NCBI GenBank assembly: GCA_022845955.1
Contig: AP025576.1
Coordinates: 1,054,001 to 1,118,000 of the forward strand
DNA length: 64,000 nt
Source of the DNA: Lachnospiraceae bacterium
GTDB lineage: Bacteria > Bacillota > Clostridia > Lachnospirales > Lachnospiraceae
Direction: 5' to 3'
The notes under the pieces were generated by a model, which was given only the letters and a program-made list of their open reading frames with translations, searched no databases and had not been told where the DNA came from. The translations under genes and the position numbers were made by a program. Of this stretch, positions 1-9,751 are shown in pieces. How positions within the stretch are numbered: the stretch's first letter is position 1; each line of letters begins with the position of its first letter.

Positions 1-1474
1 CGTGGAAGATTTTGCAACCAATGATTTTACCAAATTTATGGAAGAAAAGACGGGAATCAAGATTAATTTTGAGACCGGCAGCAGGGATGACTGGGAGACT
101 AAGCTGAATCTGGCTTTCAGTACGGGGGACTACCCGGATATGATTATGTTTGCCAGCCCCAGCCAGGCAAAATACGGCGTAAAGGAAGGCATACTGCTGC
201 AGCTGGATGATTTGATTGAGGAAAATATGCCTAATTATGTGGCAAACATGGGGGAATACCTGGATGCCACCAGACAGACGGACGGCCATATTTATGCCAT
301 CTGCGGGCTGAACGAATGCTACCATTGCATGTACGCCAAGAAAATGTGGGTGAATACCTGGTGGCTGGACAAGATGGGAATGGAGGTTCCCACCACAACG
401 GACGAATTTTATGAAGCATGTAAGAAATTCCTGGAAATCAACCCTACGGGCATCGCGGTAGGCGGTGCAAAGGACGGCTGGCATGCGAGATTTGAGGAGT
501 GGATGACCAACGCCTTTATCCTTTCCCCTTCCAAGTCACAGGATTACCGTGCTGAGGTAGGCCTGGATCCGGAAGGAAAGGTGAGGACCATCTGCAACAC
601 CGATGAATATAAAGAAGCTTTGAAATATATGAACAGCCTGTATGAGCTGGGTGCCATTTATGACGGAGATTTTACCCAGACAGAGGAGCAGCTGCGCGCC
701 CTGGCAAACCAGGAGGGAGAGCCTATCCTGTTCCTGCCCTGCGGAACGATTTCCAATCATTTTGACGCGGACAATAACAATGAAACCTACAGACATTATC
801 AGGTTATGGCCCCTATAGCAGGACCTGACGGAACAAGGCTCGCAACCTACATGAAATATGCAGGCCTGGGCGAAGGTGATTTCTTCGTGACCGACAAGTG
901 TGAATATCCCGAAGCGGCCCTGCGCTGGATCGACTACTTCTTTACCACCGAAGGCGCCCTTTCTTCCCAGTACGGGGCGGAAGAAGGTACCGACTGGGTT
1001 CTCAATCCGGAAGGGCAGAAGGGCCTGAACGGGGAGGACGCCTTATATGAAGTGATGAACCCCTATTCCGGTGAGGCCCAGAACCATGACTGGCAGGATG
1101 TCCAGGTGAAATACTTCCCGGCGGAATTCCGTCTGGGTGAAAGCACGGATCAGAATGTGGATGTGGGAACCTCCGTGGGTCTGGAAAAGCTTCTGTATGA
1201 CGCCACGAAGGAAAAAATGGAGCCATATGCGCAGAAGGAAGGCGACTGGGACGTACTGCCTTATCTGAAGCTGACTGATGAGGAAGCCACAAAGATTCAG
1301 ACCATTGGCGTGGAAGTGGAAAATTATATTGAAGAGAACAAGGTTGCCTTTATTACCGGAAGAAAAGATTTTGACAAGGACTGGGATTCCTATGTCAAAG
1401 GATTCGACAACGTAGGGCTGCCTACGCTGCTGGAGGTTTACCAGACGGCATATGACAGGCAGAGCTCAAAATAA
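1..1474 (+). CDS. Lpl-type sugar ABC transporter substrate-binding protein (5' partial)
   Basis: This is the extracellular, lipid-anchored binding protein of a CUT1 sugar importer. The reading frame is open to the left edge, and the first visible residues already lie inside the mature domain (NDFTKFMEEKTGI), so the signal peptide and lipobox are missing from the window. The 490 visible residues show the large LplA/family-1 binding-protein fold, with a DYPDMIMF stretch typical of these proteins and many aromatic residues that usually line a sugar site. Two permease genes and an alpha-L-fucosidase follow on the same strand, so a fucose-containing oligosaccharide is the likely cargo by inference. 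The family call is firm; the ligand is not known. Confidence 0.9.
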   Translation, partial: VEDFATNDFTKFMEEKTGIKINFETGSRDDWETKLNLAFSTGDYPDMIMFASPSQAKYGVKEGILLQLDDLIEENMPNYVANMGEYLDATRQTDGHIYAICGLNECYHCMYAKKMWVNTWWLDKMGMEVPTTTDEFYEACKKFLEINPTGIAVGGAKDGWHARFEEWMTNAFILSPSKSQDYRAEVGLDPEGKVRTICNTDEYKEALKYMNSLYELGAIYDGDFTQTEEQLRALANQEGEPILFLPCGTISNHFDADNNNETYRHYQVMAPIAGPDGTRLATYMKYAGLGEGDFFVTDKCEYPEAALRWIDYFFTTEGALSSQYGAEEGTDWVLNPEGQKGLNGEDALYEVMNPYSGEAQNHDWQDVQVKYFPAEFRLGESTDQNVDVGTSVGLEKLLYDATKEKMEPYAQKEGDWDVLPYLKLTDEEATKIQTIGVEVENYIEENKVAFITGRKDFDKDWDSYVKGFDNVGLPTLLEVYQTAYDRQSSK

Positions 1475-1512
1475 TAAGCACTAGCCAGACGGCGCTGCCG
1501 GATGTCGGGAGC

Positions 1513-1542
1513 GAAGGCGCCTCCAAAAAGGGGGGCGCCTTC
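1513..1542 (+). promoter_or_regulatory. Intercistronic hairpin between binding-protein and permease genes
   Basis: A 12-bp stem (GAAGGCGCCTCC paired with GGGGGCGCCTTC, one G-U pair) closes a five-base A loop. There is no strong T run after it, so it looks more like a 3'-end stabiliser or partial terminator than a full stop. Such elements usually keep binding-protein mRNA more abundant than permease mRNA. Confidence 0.6.
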
Positions 1543-1567
1543 TTAAGGCTTAAGGAGGAGGGACGCT

Positions 1568-2500
1568 TTGAAAACAGGTTCAAGTAAAGGAAGCACAACC
1601 AAAAAAAATAGAATAAAGAATTCCAACTGGCAGTTTTGGGCAATTATTGCCGTGCCGCTGCTGTACGCCATTGTGTTTGCCTATATCCCTATGGGAGGCG
1701 TGGTCCTGGCGTTTAAGGACTACAGCATCCGCAAGGGTATCTGGGGCAGTGACTGGGTGGGACTTCAGTATTTTAAACAGTTCCTTATGTCACCCTCCAG
1801 TTCCAAGGTAATTATCAATACCCTGATCCTTGGCTTTTACAGCCTGCTTGCCAGCTTTCCCATTCCTATCCTGCTGGCGGTGGGGCTGAATGAGGTGAAA
1901 GCGGTCAGATTCAAGAAAACGGTGCAGATGATCACCTATGCCCCCTATTTTATTTCAACCGTGGTTATGGTCGGCATGCTCATGCAGATGACGGATCTGC
2001 GCATTGGCATCATCAATAAGCTGCTGGGGCTGTTCGGTGCCGGCCCGGTGAATTTCTTCGGGGATGTGGATATTTTCCGAAGCCTGTATGTATGGAGCGG
2101 CGTCTGGCAGACCGCGGGTTATTCCGCCATCATTTATATCGCGGCTCTTTCCGGGGTCAGCCCGGAGCTGAAGGAAGCGGCCATCGTGGACGGGGCAAGC
2201 CGTCTTCAGCGAATCTGGCATGTGGATTTGCCGGCAATCAGGCCCACCGTGGTTACCATGCTGATCTTCGCCTGCGGCAATATGATCAATATCGGATTTG
2301 ATAAAGTATTCCTGATGCAGAACAGCATGAACCTGGCAAAATCCGAAGTGATCGCCACCTTCGTGTATAAGGTCGGCCTGGTGAATGCGGATTACGGCTT
2401 CTCCACGGCGGCGGGTTTGTTCCAGTCGCTGGTCAGCTTTATCATGCTTGTGGTGGTGAACCAGTTGTCTAAGAAAATTACGGAAACCAGTCTGTGGTAA
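1568..2500 (+). CDS. Lpl-type sugar ABC transporter permease (LplB-like)
   Basis: This is one of two membrane subunits of the importer. The 310-residue protein has a basic N-terminus, then about six membrane segments starting with AIIAVPLLYAIVFAYIPMGGVVL. The EAA loop that contacts the ATPase is clear (KEAAIVDGASRLQRIWHV, then LPAI). The start is a TTG preceded by AGGAGGAGGGA. It shares its operon with the upstream binding protein and the downstream second permease, which begins 11 bases after this stop. The LplB relatives that open with a PMGGVVLAFKDY-type segment usually carry large oligosaccharides. No ATPase gene is nearby. Confidence 0.93.
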   Translation: MKTGSSKGSTTKKNRIKNSNWQFWAIIAVPLLYAIVFAYIPMGGVVLAFKDYSIRKGIWGSDWVGLQYFKQFLMSPSSSKVIINTLILGFYSLLASFPIPILLAVGLNEVKAVRFKKTVQMITYAPYFISTVVMVGMLMQMTDLRIGIINKLLGLFGAGPVNFFGDVDIFRSLYVWSGVWQTAGYSAIIYIAALSGVSPELKEAAIVDGASRLQRIWHVDLPAIRPTVVTMLIFACGNMINIGFDKVFLMQNSMNLAKSEVIATFVYKVGLVNADYGFSTAAGLFQSLVSFIMLVVVNQLSKKITETSLW

Positions 2501-2511
2501 GGGGGAGCATT

Positions 2512-3417
2512 ATGGGAAATAAAATAAAAAAGTTCGGAAAAGCTCCTTTGGGAGACAAAATCTTTATCCTTTTGATATACATCCTGCTGACGGCTATTAT
2601 GCTCGTGGTATTCCTGCCGCTGGTCTATATTGTGAGCGCATCCTTTTCGGATCCCCAGGCGGTTATCAGCAATGAGGTGTGGTTCCTTCCCGTGCGTCCC
2701 ACGCTGCGTGGCTATGAGGCTGTTTTTAAGAACCGGAATATCCTCACCGGCTTTGCCAATTCTTTTTTCTATATGATTGTGGGGACGCTGGTTAATATCG
2801 TCATGACCGTGATGTGCGCATATCCGCTGTCCAGGAAAGAATTTACCGCCCGCAACAAAGTGGCTATGATTTTTGTATTCACCATGTATTTCAGCGGTGG
2901 CCTGATTCCTACCTATATGCTGGTAAACAGCCTTGGGCTTGTGAATACCAGGCTGGCTATGATCATCCCTTCCGCCATGTCCACCTATAACATGATTATC
3001 TGCCGTACCTATTTCGTCAATTCCATCCCTGACGAACTCTATGAGGCAGGACAGCTGGACGGCTGTACCCCCTTTAAGTATCTGATTAAAGTCGTGGTCC
3101 CCTTGTCCAAACCTATCCTTGCCGTACTCGTCTTGTATTATGGGGTTGCCAAATGGAATTCCTATTTTGACGCCATGATTTATCTGAAAAACCAGACCTT
3201 GGTACCGCTGCAGATCGTACTGCGGGATATCCTGATCCTGAATCAGGTGGATTATACCATGATAAGCGATGCTTCGGCGATTGCGGCGCAGAGAGGTCTT
3301 ACGGATCTTCTGAAATATTCCACCATCGTGGTGGCCTCCCTGCCGGTTCTGTGTATCTATCCGTTTGTGCAGAAGTATTTTGTAAAAGGCGTTATGATCG
3401 GTGCGGTGAAAGGATGA
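2512..3417 (+). CDS. Lpl-type sugar ABC transporter permease (LplC-like)
   Basis: This is the second membrane subunit of the fucoside-linked importer, about 301 residues long. The ATG chosen here follows GGGGGAG; an upstream in-frame GTG overlapping the previous gene has no spaced ribosome site. The EAA loop reads YEAGQLDGCTPFKYLIKVVV and is followed by PLSKPIL. The C-terminus ends in FVQKYFVKGVMIGAVKG, a signature tail of LplC proteins. It forms a heterodimer with the preceding permease. The fucosidase gene starts 32 bases after its stop, so the two are probably cotranscribed. Confidence 0.93.
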   Translation: MGNKIKKFGKAPLGDKIFILLIYILLTAIMLVVFLPLVYIVSASFSDPQAVISNEVWFLPVRPTLRGYEAVFKNRNILTGFANSFFYMIVGTLVNIVMTVMCAYPLSRKEFTARNKVAMIFVFTMYFSGGLIPTYMLVNSLGLVNTRLAMIIPSAMSTYNMIICRTYFVNSIPDELYEAGQLDGCTPFKYLIKVVVPLSKPILAVLVLYYGVAKWNSYFDAMIYLKNQTLVPLQIVLRDILILNQVDYTMISDASAIAAQRGLTDLLKYSTIVVASLPVLCIYPFVQKYFVKGVMIGAVKG

Positions 3418-3449
3418 TAAACCAAGCAGACGAAAGGAAGGGGAACGAG

Positions 3450-4757
3450 ATGTATCAGTTTAACAGAGAAGAATATGAAAAGCGGATGGAGTGGTACCGG
3501 GAAGCCCGTTTCGGTATGTTCATCCATTGGGGGCTGTATTCCATCCCGGCAAGAGGGGAATGGATACGCAGTACCGAGGAAATGACCATAGAAGACTATC
3601 AGAAATATTTTGAGGAATTTGACGCCCGGGATTTTAAACCAAAGGAATGGGCCAGAATGGCAAAACAGGCCGGTATGAAATATATGGTGCTCACCGCAAA
3701 GCATCACGACGGCTTCTGCCTCTTTGACAGTAAATACACCGAATACAAAGCGGCCAACACAAAAGCGGGACGGGATCTGGTCCGGGAATATGTGGATGCC
3801 GTACGGGCGGAAGGCCTGAAGGTGGGGCTGTATTTTACCCTCCTCGACTGGTACCATGAGGATTATCCCCACTATGGGGACAAAAACCATCCCATGCGCA
3901 GTCATCCCGAATGTGGAAATGAACACCGGAATTTTGAACGGTATGTGGAATATATGCACCGTCAGGTGGAAGAAATCTGTACCAATTACGGGCAGCTGGA
4001 TCTGCTCTGGTTTGATTTTTCTTATGACGATATGCGCGGGGAAACCTGGGGGGCCTCCAGGCTTATGGACATGGTGCGCACCCTCCAGCCCCAGGTTATC
4101 GTGGACAACCGCCTGGAGGTGAGCGGAGAAGGAATGGGCTCCCTGGCGGAATGTAATCCCACTCCCTACCACGGGGATTTTGTCAGCCCCGAACAGATCA
4201 TTCCCCCCGCCGGCCTCCGGGACAAAGAAGGGAACCCTCTGGCCTGGGAGGCTTGTGTCACTATGAACAACCATTGGGGCTATTGCGGTACCGACCATTT
4301 TTACAAGCCCGCCTCCATGCTTATCAAAAAGCTGGTGGAATGCGTCTCCAAAGGCGGGAATATGCTCCTCAATGTAGGCCCGGACGCCTATGGTAATTTC
4401 CCTCCCCAATCCGTGCAGATCCTGGAAGAAATCGGACACTGGATGAAACAGAACAAAGACAGCATATACGGCTGCGGCATTGCGGACGTACCTAAACCCG
4501 ATTACGGACGGGTTACCAGAAACGGAAACATCTATTATTTCCATATGTTTGAAAACACCATAGGGCCGGTCCCTCTCCTGGGCCTGGATAAATCCCGGGT
4601 GAAAAAAATAAGGGCGCTCGCAGACGGCCATGAAATCCCGGTATCCGCCAGCTGGGTACACAGCGACTATCCGGATATTGTATTTGCCTCCCTCGGCCCC
4701 GATCCCCGGCTTCCCGATGAGACGGATTACGTGCTTGCGGTGGAAATGGACATATAG
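3450..4757 (+). CDS. GH29 alpha-L-fucosidase, cytoplasmic
   Basis: The enzyme removes alpha-linked L-fucose from oligosaccharides with retention of configuration. The 435-residue protein opens with the GH29 hallmark REARFGMFIHWGLYSIPARG (about residues 17-36). It continues with TAKHHDGFCLFDS and the nucleophile strand LLWFDF, where Asp189 is the expected nucleophile. MLLNVGPD lies near residue 310. There is no signal peptide, so it acts on imported sugar. The start is the ATG after AAAGGAAGGGG; an upstream in-frame ATG lies inside the permease gene and has no ribosome site. It is the catabolic member of the first importer operon. It lacks the extra C-terminal binding domain that some GH29 enzymes carry. 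Confidence 0.93.
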   Translation: MYQFNREEYEKRMEWYREARFGMFIHWGLYSIPARGEWIRSTEEMTIEDYQKYFEEFDARDFKPKEWARMAKQAGMKYMVLTAKHHDGFCLFDSKYTEYKAANTKAGRDLVREYVDAVRAEGLKVGLYFTLLDWYHEDYPHYGDKNHPMRSHPECGNEHRNFERYVEYMHRQVEEICTNYGQLDLLWFDFSYDDMRGETWGASRLMDMVRTLQPQVIVDNRLEVSGEGMGSLAECNPTPYHGDFVSPEQIIPPAGLRDKEGNPLAWEACVTMNNHWGYCGTDHFYKPASMLIKKLVECVSKGGNMLLNVGPDAYGNFPPQSVQILEEIGHWMKQNKDSIYGCGIADVPKPDYGRVTRNGNIYYFHMFENTIGPVPLLGLDKSRVKKIRALADGHEIPVSASWVHSDYPDIVFASLGPDPRLPDETDYVLAVEMDI

Positions 4758-4874
4758 GATATAGCAGGCCCATCCGCACATCACGCTTTTTATAGTAATC
4801 TCTTTTTTCTTATAGTATAATAAACGGTAGATGAGAAAGCCGTACAAAGGATAGAAAAGAATGGGAGAGTTACT

Positions 4875-7148
4875 GTGAAAAGAACTGTACAACAACGAGT
4901 GAACCAGTTATCCATGAATCTGCTGATTTCGTATCTTTCCATATTGGCAGCCCCTCTGCTGGCTATTATTATCATTTATTTTACGGCTACCAGCCTGCTT
5001 CTGTCCGTACAGAAGGAAAAGATGTTCACCACGCTGAATATGACGGCTCTGGAGGTGAACAGGAGTATTGAGGAAGCGGGAAATATGGGGGGCTATATCA
5101 GCAATTCCCCGGAGCTGCGGGAGCTTTGCAGCAAGATCCGGCAGGAAAAGGATTATTACGATATGTATCTGTATATCCGTTCCCTGTCGGATTACTCCAT
5201 GTTTAACGCCGCCATCGACAAGATTTATTTCTTTTTTGAGCAGGGGGAATATCTGGTTATGGATAAGGTGGTGGTTCCGGCGGATGACAGGGGGTATGCT
5301 TCCGTGGGGGTGCTGGGAAGCGAAAGCTATCAGGAGCTGCTGGATTTGTTCCGGGGGAATGTATACAGCAAGGATGTGCTGCGTCTCAGGGATGAGGGGA
5401 ATGCGGATAAAAAGCTGATGGTGGCCCAGTCCTTTCCCTTCAGCGGCTATGAGAACCCGGAGGGGACGCTGGTGGTGGTGCTCAATGATATGATTATTGA
5501 AAGGCAGCTGGAGACGAACCTGATACATGGGGACGGAATTACATTCATGCTGGATAGGGAAAGGGAGGGGGAGTGTTTCCAGAAAGTGATAACCGGGGAA
5601 AGCTGTAACGTATCGGCGGACGAGCTGCCGATGGATTACATACTCGGGAAAAAAGAAGGAAGCTTTTCCCTGCATGGGGAGAAGTATATTTTTTGTGCGG
5701 TGGAAAGCCCGGGATCTCCTTACCGTTATGTGTCCATTCTGTCTAAAAAGACGCTTCTGGGGCAGATCGGTTCCATCAAATATCTGATCGTGGCGCTGTG
5801 TGTGACCGCCACTCTCGCGGGGCTGTCCGTGTGCATCGGATTGTGGAGGAAACGCAGGAATGTGGTGCTTTCCTTCAGCCGGTATCAGGACGAATTCGGT
5901 ACCGCGCAGGGGAACGGCAAGCCTGTCCGGAGCTTTTGGGAAGGCGTGCCCTATCTGCTTGACAGCGCGGCGAACCTGCAGACCACTCTGAAGCTGCAGA
6001 AGAACTTTATGCATACGGCGGTGATCCGTAAGCTTCTTCTGGGAGAGTATGCGTCGGGGGAGGAACTGAATGCGGATTTGAGAAGCGGGGATATCACGCT
6101 GGAAGGGGATTGCTATTGTGCGGCAGTGGTGCAGCTGCGCAGCGGGGCCGCCAGCAAGGAGCCTAACCTGTGGAATGAACTGCGGCTGTATATCAGGCAG
6201 TATGTACAGGAAGAAATCGGTATCGCCAATTGCTGCTGTGAAGTGGATCCCTTCCGGTTCGCCATGGTATTTCCCATGAGCAGGGACGGATCCCGTAAAA
6301 CCATCGGCGGGATCCTTTCGGATTTCCGGGAAAAGCTTCTCATGGAAAAGGAACTGGAAACCTATGTGGGCCTGGGAAGGAATGTGACGGAGCGTATGGA
6401 AATCGCCACTTCCTATGATGATGCCAGGGAGGTAACCGAATATCTGGCATTCCATGACATCCGTACGGTGATGAGCAAGGAAGAGATGCCAAAGCAGACG
6501 GACAGCTTCTTTTTCCCCATTGAAACGGAGCTTCTTCTGGTGAAAAGCATCCGTCAGGGAAACCGGGAGGAAATCGAGGATATTTTCCGGGTGCTGGCTT
6601 TTGAAAACTTTACCTACCGGAAGCTTTCCGTCACCATGGCCGGGTACCTGACGGATTTGGTGCGGGCGACGGTCCTGCGAGCGCTGAAGGAGGAGGAGGA
6701 TACCTGTGACGTGTCCGCGGACGGGATAAACCGGGCGGAAAGCCTGGAGGAAATTGCCAGGATCTGTATTTCCATTCTGGAAGAGATATCCGGCCGTAAA
6801 CAAAAAAAGGTGGATCGGGAGGCGGATGTGTTGAAAGAATCCATCAGGGGGGCAGTGGAGGAACAGTACAGCCGGCAGGAATTCTGTCTCAGCCAGCTGG
6901 CGGAGGAACTGGAGCTGCCGGAAAACCGGCTTTATAAACAGTTTAAGACCCTGTTCGGCATGAGCTTCAGTGAATATCTGGAAAATGAAAGAATTAAGAG
7001 AGCCTGTGAACTTTTGAAAAACCAGGTGCCTGTAAAGGATGTGGCCCAGGCTGTGGGCTACGGCAGTGATTTTTCCTTCCGCAGGGCGTTTAAACGGGTT
7101 ATGGGGCTGGCGCCGAGTTATTATGCGGAAGGACTGGACAACAGATGA
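4875..7148 (+). CDS. Membrane-anchored AraC-family regulator
   Basis: This 757-residue protein couples an extracytoplasmic sensor to a DNA-binding domain without phosphorylation. One membrane segment lies near residues 14-40 (LLISYLSILAAPLLAIIIIY) and a second near 303-324 (YLIVALCVTATLAGLSVCIG), with about 260 outside residues between them. A linker follows, then two helix-turn-helix motifs in the last 100 residues (LSQLAEELELPENRLYKQFK and VKDVAQAVGYGSDFSFRRAF). The start is GTG after GGGAGAG. An AT-rich stretch with TATAAT at 4816-4821 lies just upstream and may be its own promoter. By position it probably controls the importer and fucosidase operon before it. Confidence 0.88.
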   Translation: MKRTVQQRVNQLSMNLLISYLSILAAPLLAIIIIYFTATSLLLSVQKEKMFTTLNMTALEVNRSIEEAGNMGGYISNSPELRELCSKIRQEKDYYDMYLYIRSLSDYSMFNAAIDKIYFFFEQGEYLVMDKVVVPADDRGYASVGVLGSESYQELLDLFRGNVYSKDVLRLRDEGNADKKLMVAQSFPFSGYENPEGTLVVVLNDMIIERQLETNLIHGDGITFMLDREREGECFQKVITGESCNVSADELPMDYILGKKEGSFSLHGEKYIFCAVESPGSPYRYVSILSKKTLLGQIGSIKYLIVALCVTATLAGLSVCIGLWRKRRNVVLSFSRYQDEFGTAQGNGKPVRSFWEGVPYLLDSAANLQTTLKLQKNFMHTAVIRKLLLGEYASGEELNADLRSGDITLEGDCYCAAVVQLRSGAASKEPNLWNELRLYIRQYVQEEIGIANCCCEVDPFRFAMVFPMSRDGSRKTIGGILSDFREKLLMEKELETYVGLGRNVTERMEIATSYDDAREVTEYLAFHDIRTVMSKEEMPKQTDSFFFPIETELLLVKSIRQGNREEIEDIFRVLAFENFTYRKLSVTMAGYLTDLVRATVLRALKEEEDTCDVSADGINRAESLEEIARICISILEEISGRKQKKVDREADVLKESIRGAVEEQYSRQEFCLSQLAEELELPENRLYKQFKTLFGMSFSEYLENERIKRACELLKNQVPVKDVAQAVGYGSDFSFRRAFKRVMGLAPSYYAEGLDNR

Positions 7149-7188
7149 TGGGTATGTCAAAAATAGAAACGGGGAAAGGGACAGAGGA

Positions 7189-9747
7189 ATGTTTTCAAAC
7201 CATTTAAAAGAGTATGCAGACAGAAAATATGAGGAAAGACTGCCGTATCTTAAGGGGATCCGGGAGGAACTGGAGGAGGGCTTCCGGCTTTGTACGCCGG
7301 CACAGGAGGTGCTGATGCGGTTTTTTTACGGTACCATGCCTCTCAGGGACGCGGGGGAATATGAATTCCGGGTATTTTTAAGCTTTGTTAAACACGCCAT
7401 ATGGCTGCGGGAACATGTGGAATGGTGTGCGGATCTGCCGGAGGATATTTTTGTCAACCATGTTCTGTATTACCGGATCAATTCCGAGGATATCAGCGGG
7501 AACAGGGCTTTTTTCCATGAACAGCTGAAGGACAGAATCGCATCCTGCCAGGATCCGGCGGAGGCGGTGCTTGCCATCAATTACTGGTGTGCGGAAAATG
7601 CCGCTTATGAGGCATCGGACATGCGCACGGCCTCTCCCATGACGGTGTACCGGAGCGGAAAGGGACGGTGCGGGGAGGAATCCACGTTTGCGGTAACGGC
7701 TTTCCGCAGTGTGGGGATTCCGGCGCGTCAGGTGTATACCCCCCGATGGGCCCATTGTGACGATAACCATGCCTGGGTGGAGGTATGGCTTCATGGGCGC
7801 TGGTATTTCCTTGGGGCCTGTGAGCCGGAGGAAATTCTGAATAAGGGCTGGTTTTCCAATGCCTCCAGCCGTGCGCTGCTGGTACACAGCCGCTGCTTTT
7901 CCGATTTTACGGAAGAAGGGGAAGCCTGTATCGGGAAGGAAGGGGTGACCTGGTTTTACAACAATACCGTAACTTACGCCAGAACCAAAAACCTTACCGT
8001 ATCCGTTACGGATCCGGAAGGAAAACCGGCAGAAGGGGCGGAGGTATCCTTTGAGATACTGAATATGGCGGAGTATTGCAGCGTGGCCGTCCTGACTGCG
8101 GATGAGGCGGGGGAGGTACGGCTTACCCTGGGCCTTGGGGATATCCGGATCCGGGCCATGCTAAACGGCTGGTGCGGGGAAGCCCTGGTATCCGCAGCCG
8201 TGCAGGAACGGGCGGCGCTTAGGTTGGATACGGATTTGTCCCAAACGGACTGGATCCGGGACGTATGGGAGCAGGAAGAGGTGAAGGCGCCGGCGGATTA
8301 TCCGGTGAATCCGGGGCTTGTGACACCGGAGCAGAAGCAGCGCAGACGGGAAAAGCTTGCGGCGGCAAACCGGCTGCGGGAGCGGCGGATCAACGCGTAT
8401 TACGACGAAAAAGCGGCGGATAAATATCCGGGGGAAAAGGAACGGCTGCGCCTTGCGGCAGGTAATTTCGGGGAGCTTTACTGCTTCCTGGAACGGGACA
8501 CGAATCCGGATCGGAAAGCCCTTCTTCACAGCCTGCGCGTAAAGGATTGCAAGGATGCGAAGGCGGATGTCCTGGAAGATGCGCTGCAGTATGCCGGGGC
8601 CTTCCGGGAAGCATGGGAGGAAGAAACCTACCGGAAGTATCTGCTGTGCCCCTGGGTGTATTACGAAGAGCTCACACCGTACAGAAGCTTTATCAGCCGT
8701 TACTTTACGGATGGGGAGAAGGCCGCATTTGCGCAGGATCCGGAAAAAATACAGGAATATATCTGCCGGAATATAGCCTATGAACCGGAACAGGATTACC
8801 GCACGATCTGTGCCACGCCCTCCGGGTGCCTGAAGCTGAAGCAGGGGAATGCGTTAAGCCGGAAAATCCTTTTTGTGGCCATCTGCCGGACACTGGGCAT
8901 TCCGGCCCGGATCAACCGGGTCACGCAGGAGGCGGAATACCTGTGCGGGGACGGCTTTCTTGTGCCGGGAAAACAGGAAGAAATGGCCGGGTCAGCCGGG
9001 GCGGACAGCAAAGCGGGGCTGACGCTCCGGGTGGAAGACGGAAGGAAATGGATTTATTACCAGACCTGGACTATCGGCAGACTGGACGGTATGCAGTTTA
9101 CCACGCTGGATTATGAAGGAATGGGATGGGAAGGCCCTGCGTACAGGCTTTCCCTGGAGGCAGGTGTATACCGGCTGCTTACCGCCTCCCGTATGCCGAA
9201 TGGGAACCAGTATACTTCCCGGCGGATTTTTACTCTGAAGGAAGGGGAGGAAAAGGAAATTTTCATGAGCCTGCGGGAAGCCGGTATGGAGGATATGCTG
9301 GTGCGAAACGAAATCCCGGATTTTGAAGTGACGGACAGGGACGGGAGAAAACGGAGCGCGGCGGATATCATGGGCGGAGGCAGCGGCGTATTCTTTTTTC
9401 TGGAGGAAGGGGCGGAGCCTACGGAGCATGTGCTGAATGAGCTGATAGCCCGGGCGGAGGACTGGAAGGCCGCTGCAGAACAGGCGACGCTTCTTTTTAT
9501 CCTGGCGGGCGAAGAGGCGCTTTCCAATGCCACGGTCAAACGGACGCTGGAGAAGATACCGGGGATTACCGTAGTCTTTGATACGGAAGGTGATACGGCC
9601 GAGCCGGTTGCCAGAAGAATGTATGTGGATCCGGAGAAGCTTCCGCTGCTGGTGGTGACAACGGGCGGAATGACAGGAATTTACGGCAGCAGCGGCTATA
9701 ATGTGGGCAGCGTGGATTTGATGCACAAGCTTCTGGTAAAGGGATAA
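7189..9747 (+). CDS. Large cytoplasmic transglutaminase-like protein with two TG-core domains
   Basis: The 852-residue protein carries a transglutaminase/protease-like core in its first third: Cys161 in GRCGEES, His194 in DNHAWVEVW, and a third-position acid probably supplied by Glu212 in GACEPEE rather than Asp. A second TG-like core near residues 540-600 keeps the LGIPARINR strand but has Ala where the catalytic Cys should be, so it looks inactive. A beta-sandwich-like stretch (LTVSVTDPEGKPAEGAEVSFE) lies between the cores and a thioredoxin-like fold may form the end. No signal peptide or membrane segment is seen. The ATG chosen follows GGAAAGGGACAGAGGA; open frame further upstream overlaps the AraC gene. 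Its substrate is unknown; cleaving peptides or glycopeptides is a guess from the fucosidase and aminopeptidase neighbours. Confidence 0.75.
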   Translation: MFSNHLKEYADRKYEERLPYLKGIREELEEGFRLCTPAQEVLMRFFYGTMPLRDAGEYEFRVFLSFVKHAIWLREHVEWCADLPEDIFVNHVLYYRINSEDISGNRAFFHEQLKDRIASCQDPAEAVLAINYWCAENAAYEASDMRTASPMTVYRSGKGRCGEESTFAVTAFRSVGIPARQVYTPRWAHCDDNHAWVEVWLHGRWYFLGACEPEEILNKGWFSNASSRALLVHSRCFSDFTEEGEACIGKEGVTWFYNNTVTYARTKNLTVSVTDPEGKPAEGAEVSFEILNMAEYCSVAVLTADEAGEVRLTLGLGDIRIRAMLNGWCGEALVSAAVQERAALRLDTDLSQTDWIRDVWEQEEVKAPADYPVNPGLVTPEQKQRRREKLAAANRLRERRINAYYDEKAADKYPGEKERLRLAAGNFGELYCFLERDTNPDRKALLHSLRVKDCKDAKADVLEDALQYAGAFREAWEEETYRKYLLCPWVYYEELTPYRSFISRYFTDGEKAAFAQDPEKIQEYICRNIAYEPEQDYRTICATPSGCLKLKQGNALSRKILFVAICRTLGIPARINRVTQEAEYLCGDGFLVPGKQEEMAGSAGADSKAGLTLRVEDGRKWIYYQTWTIGRLDGMQFTTLDYEGMGWEGPAYRLSLEAGVYRLLTASRMPNGNQYTSRRIFTLKEGEEKEIFMSLREAGMEDMLVRNEIPDFEVTDRDGRKRSAADIMGGGSGVFFFLEEGAEPTEHVLNELIARAEDWKAAAEQATLLFILAGEEALSNATVKRTLEKIPGITVVFDTEGDTAEPVARRMYVDPEKLPLLVVTTGGMTGIYGSSGYNVGSVDLMHKLLVKG

Positions 9748-9751
9748 AGGT

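Noticed and set aside
3357..4895. Long open frame antisense to the fucosidase gene
   Set aside because: The sense frame carries a full GH29 motif set, while the antisense product is Pro/His/Phe-rich with no domain and no ribosome site. It reflects codon bias.
4908..7160. 750-codon open frame antisense to the membrane AraC gene
   Set aside because: It mirrors the real gene end to end, lacks a ribosome site and gives a His/Gln-rich product with no recognisable fold.
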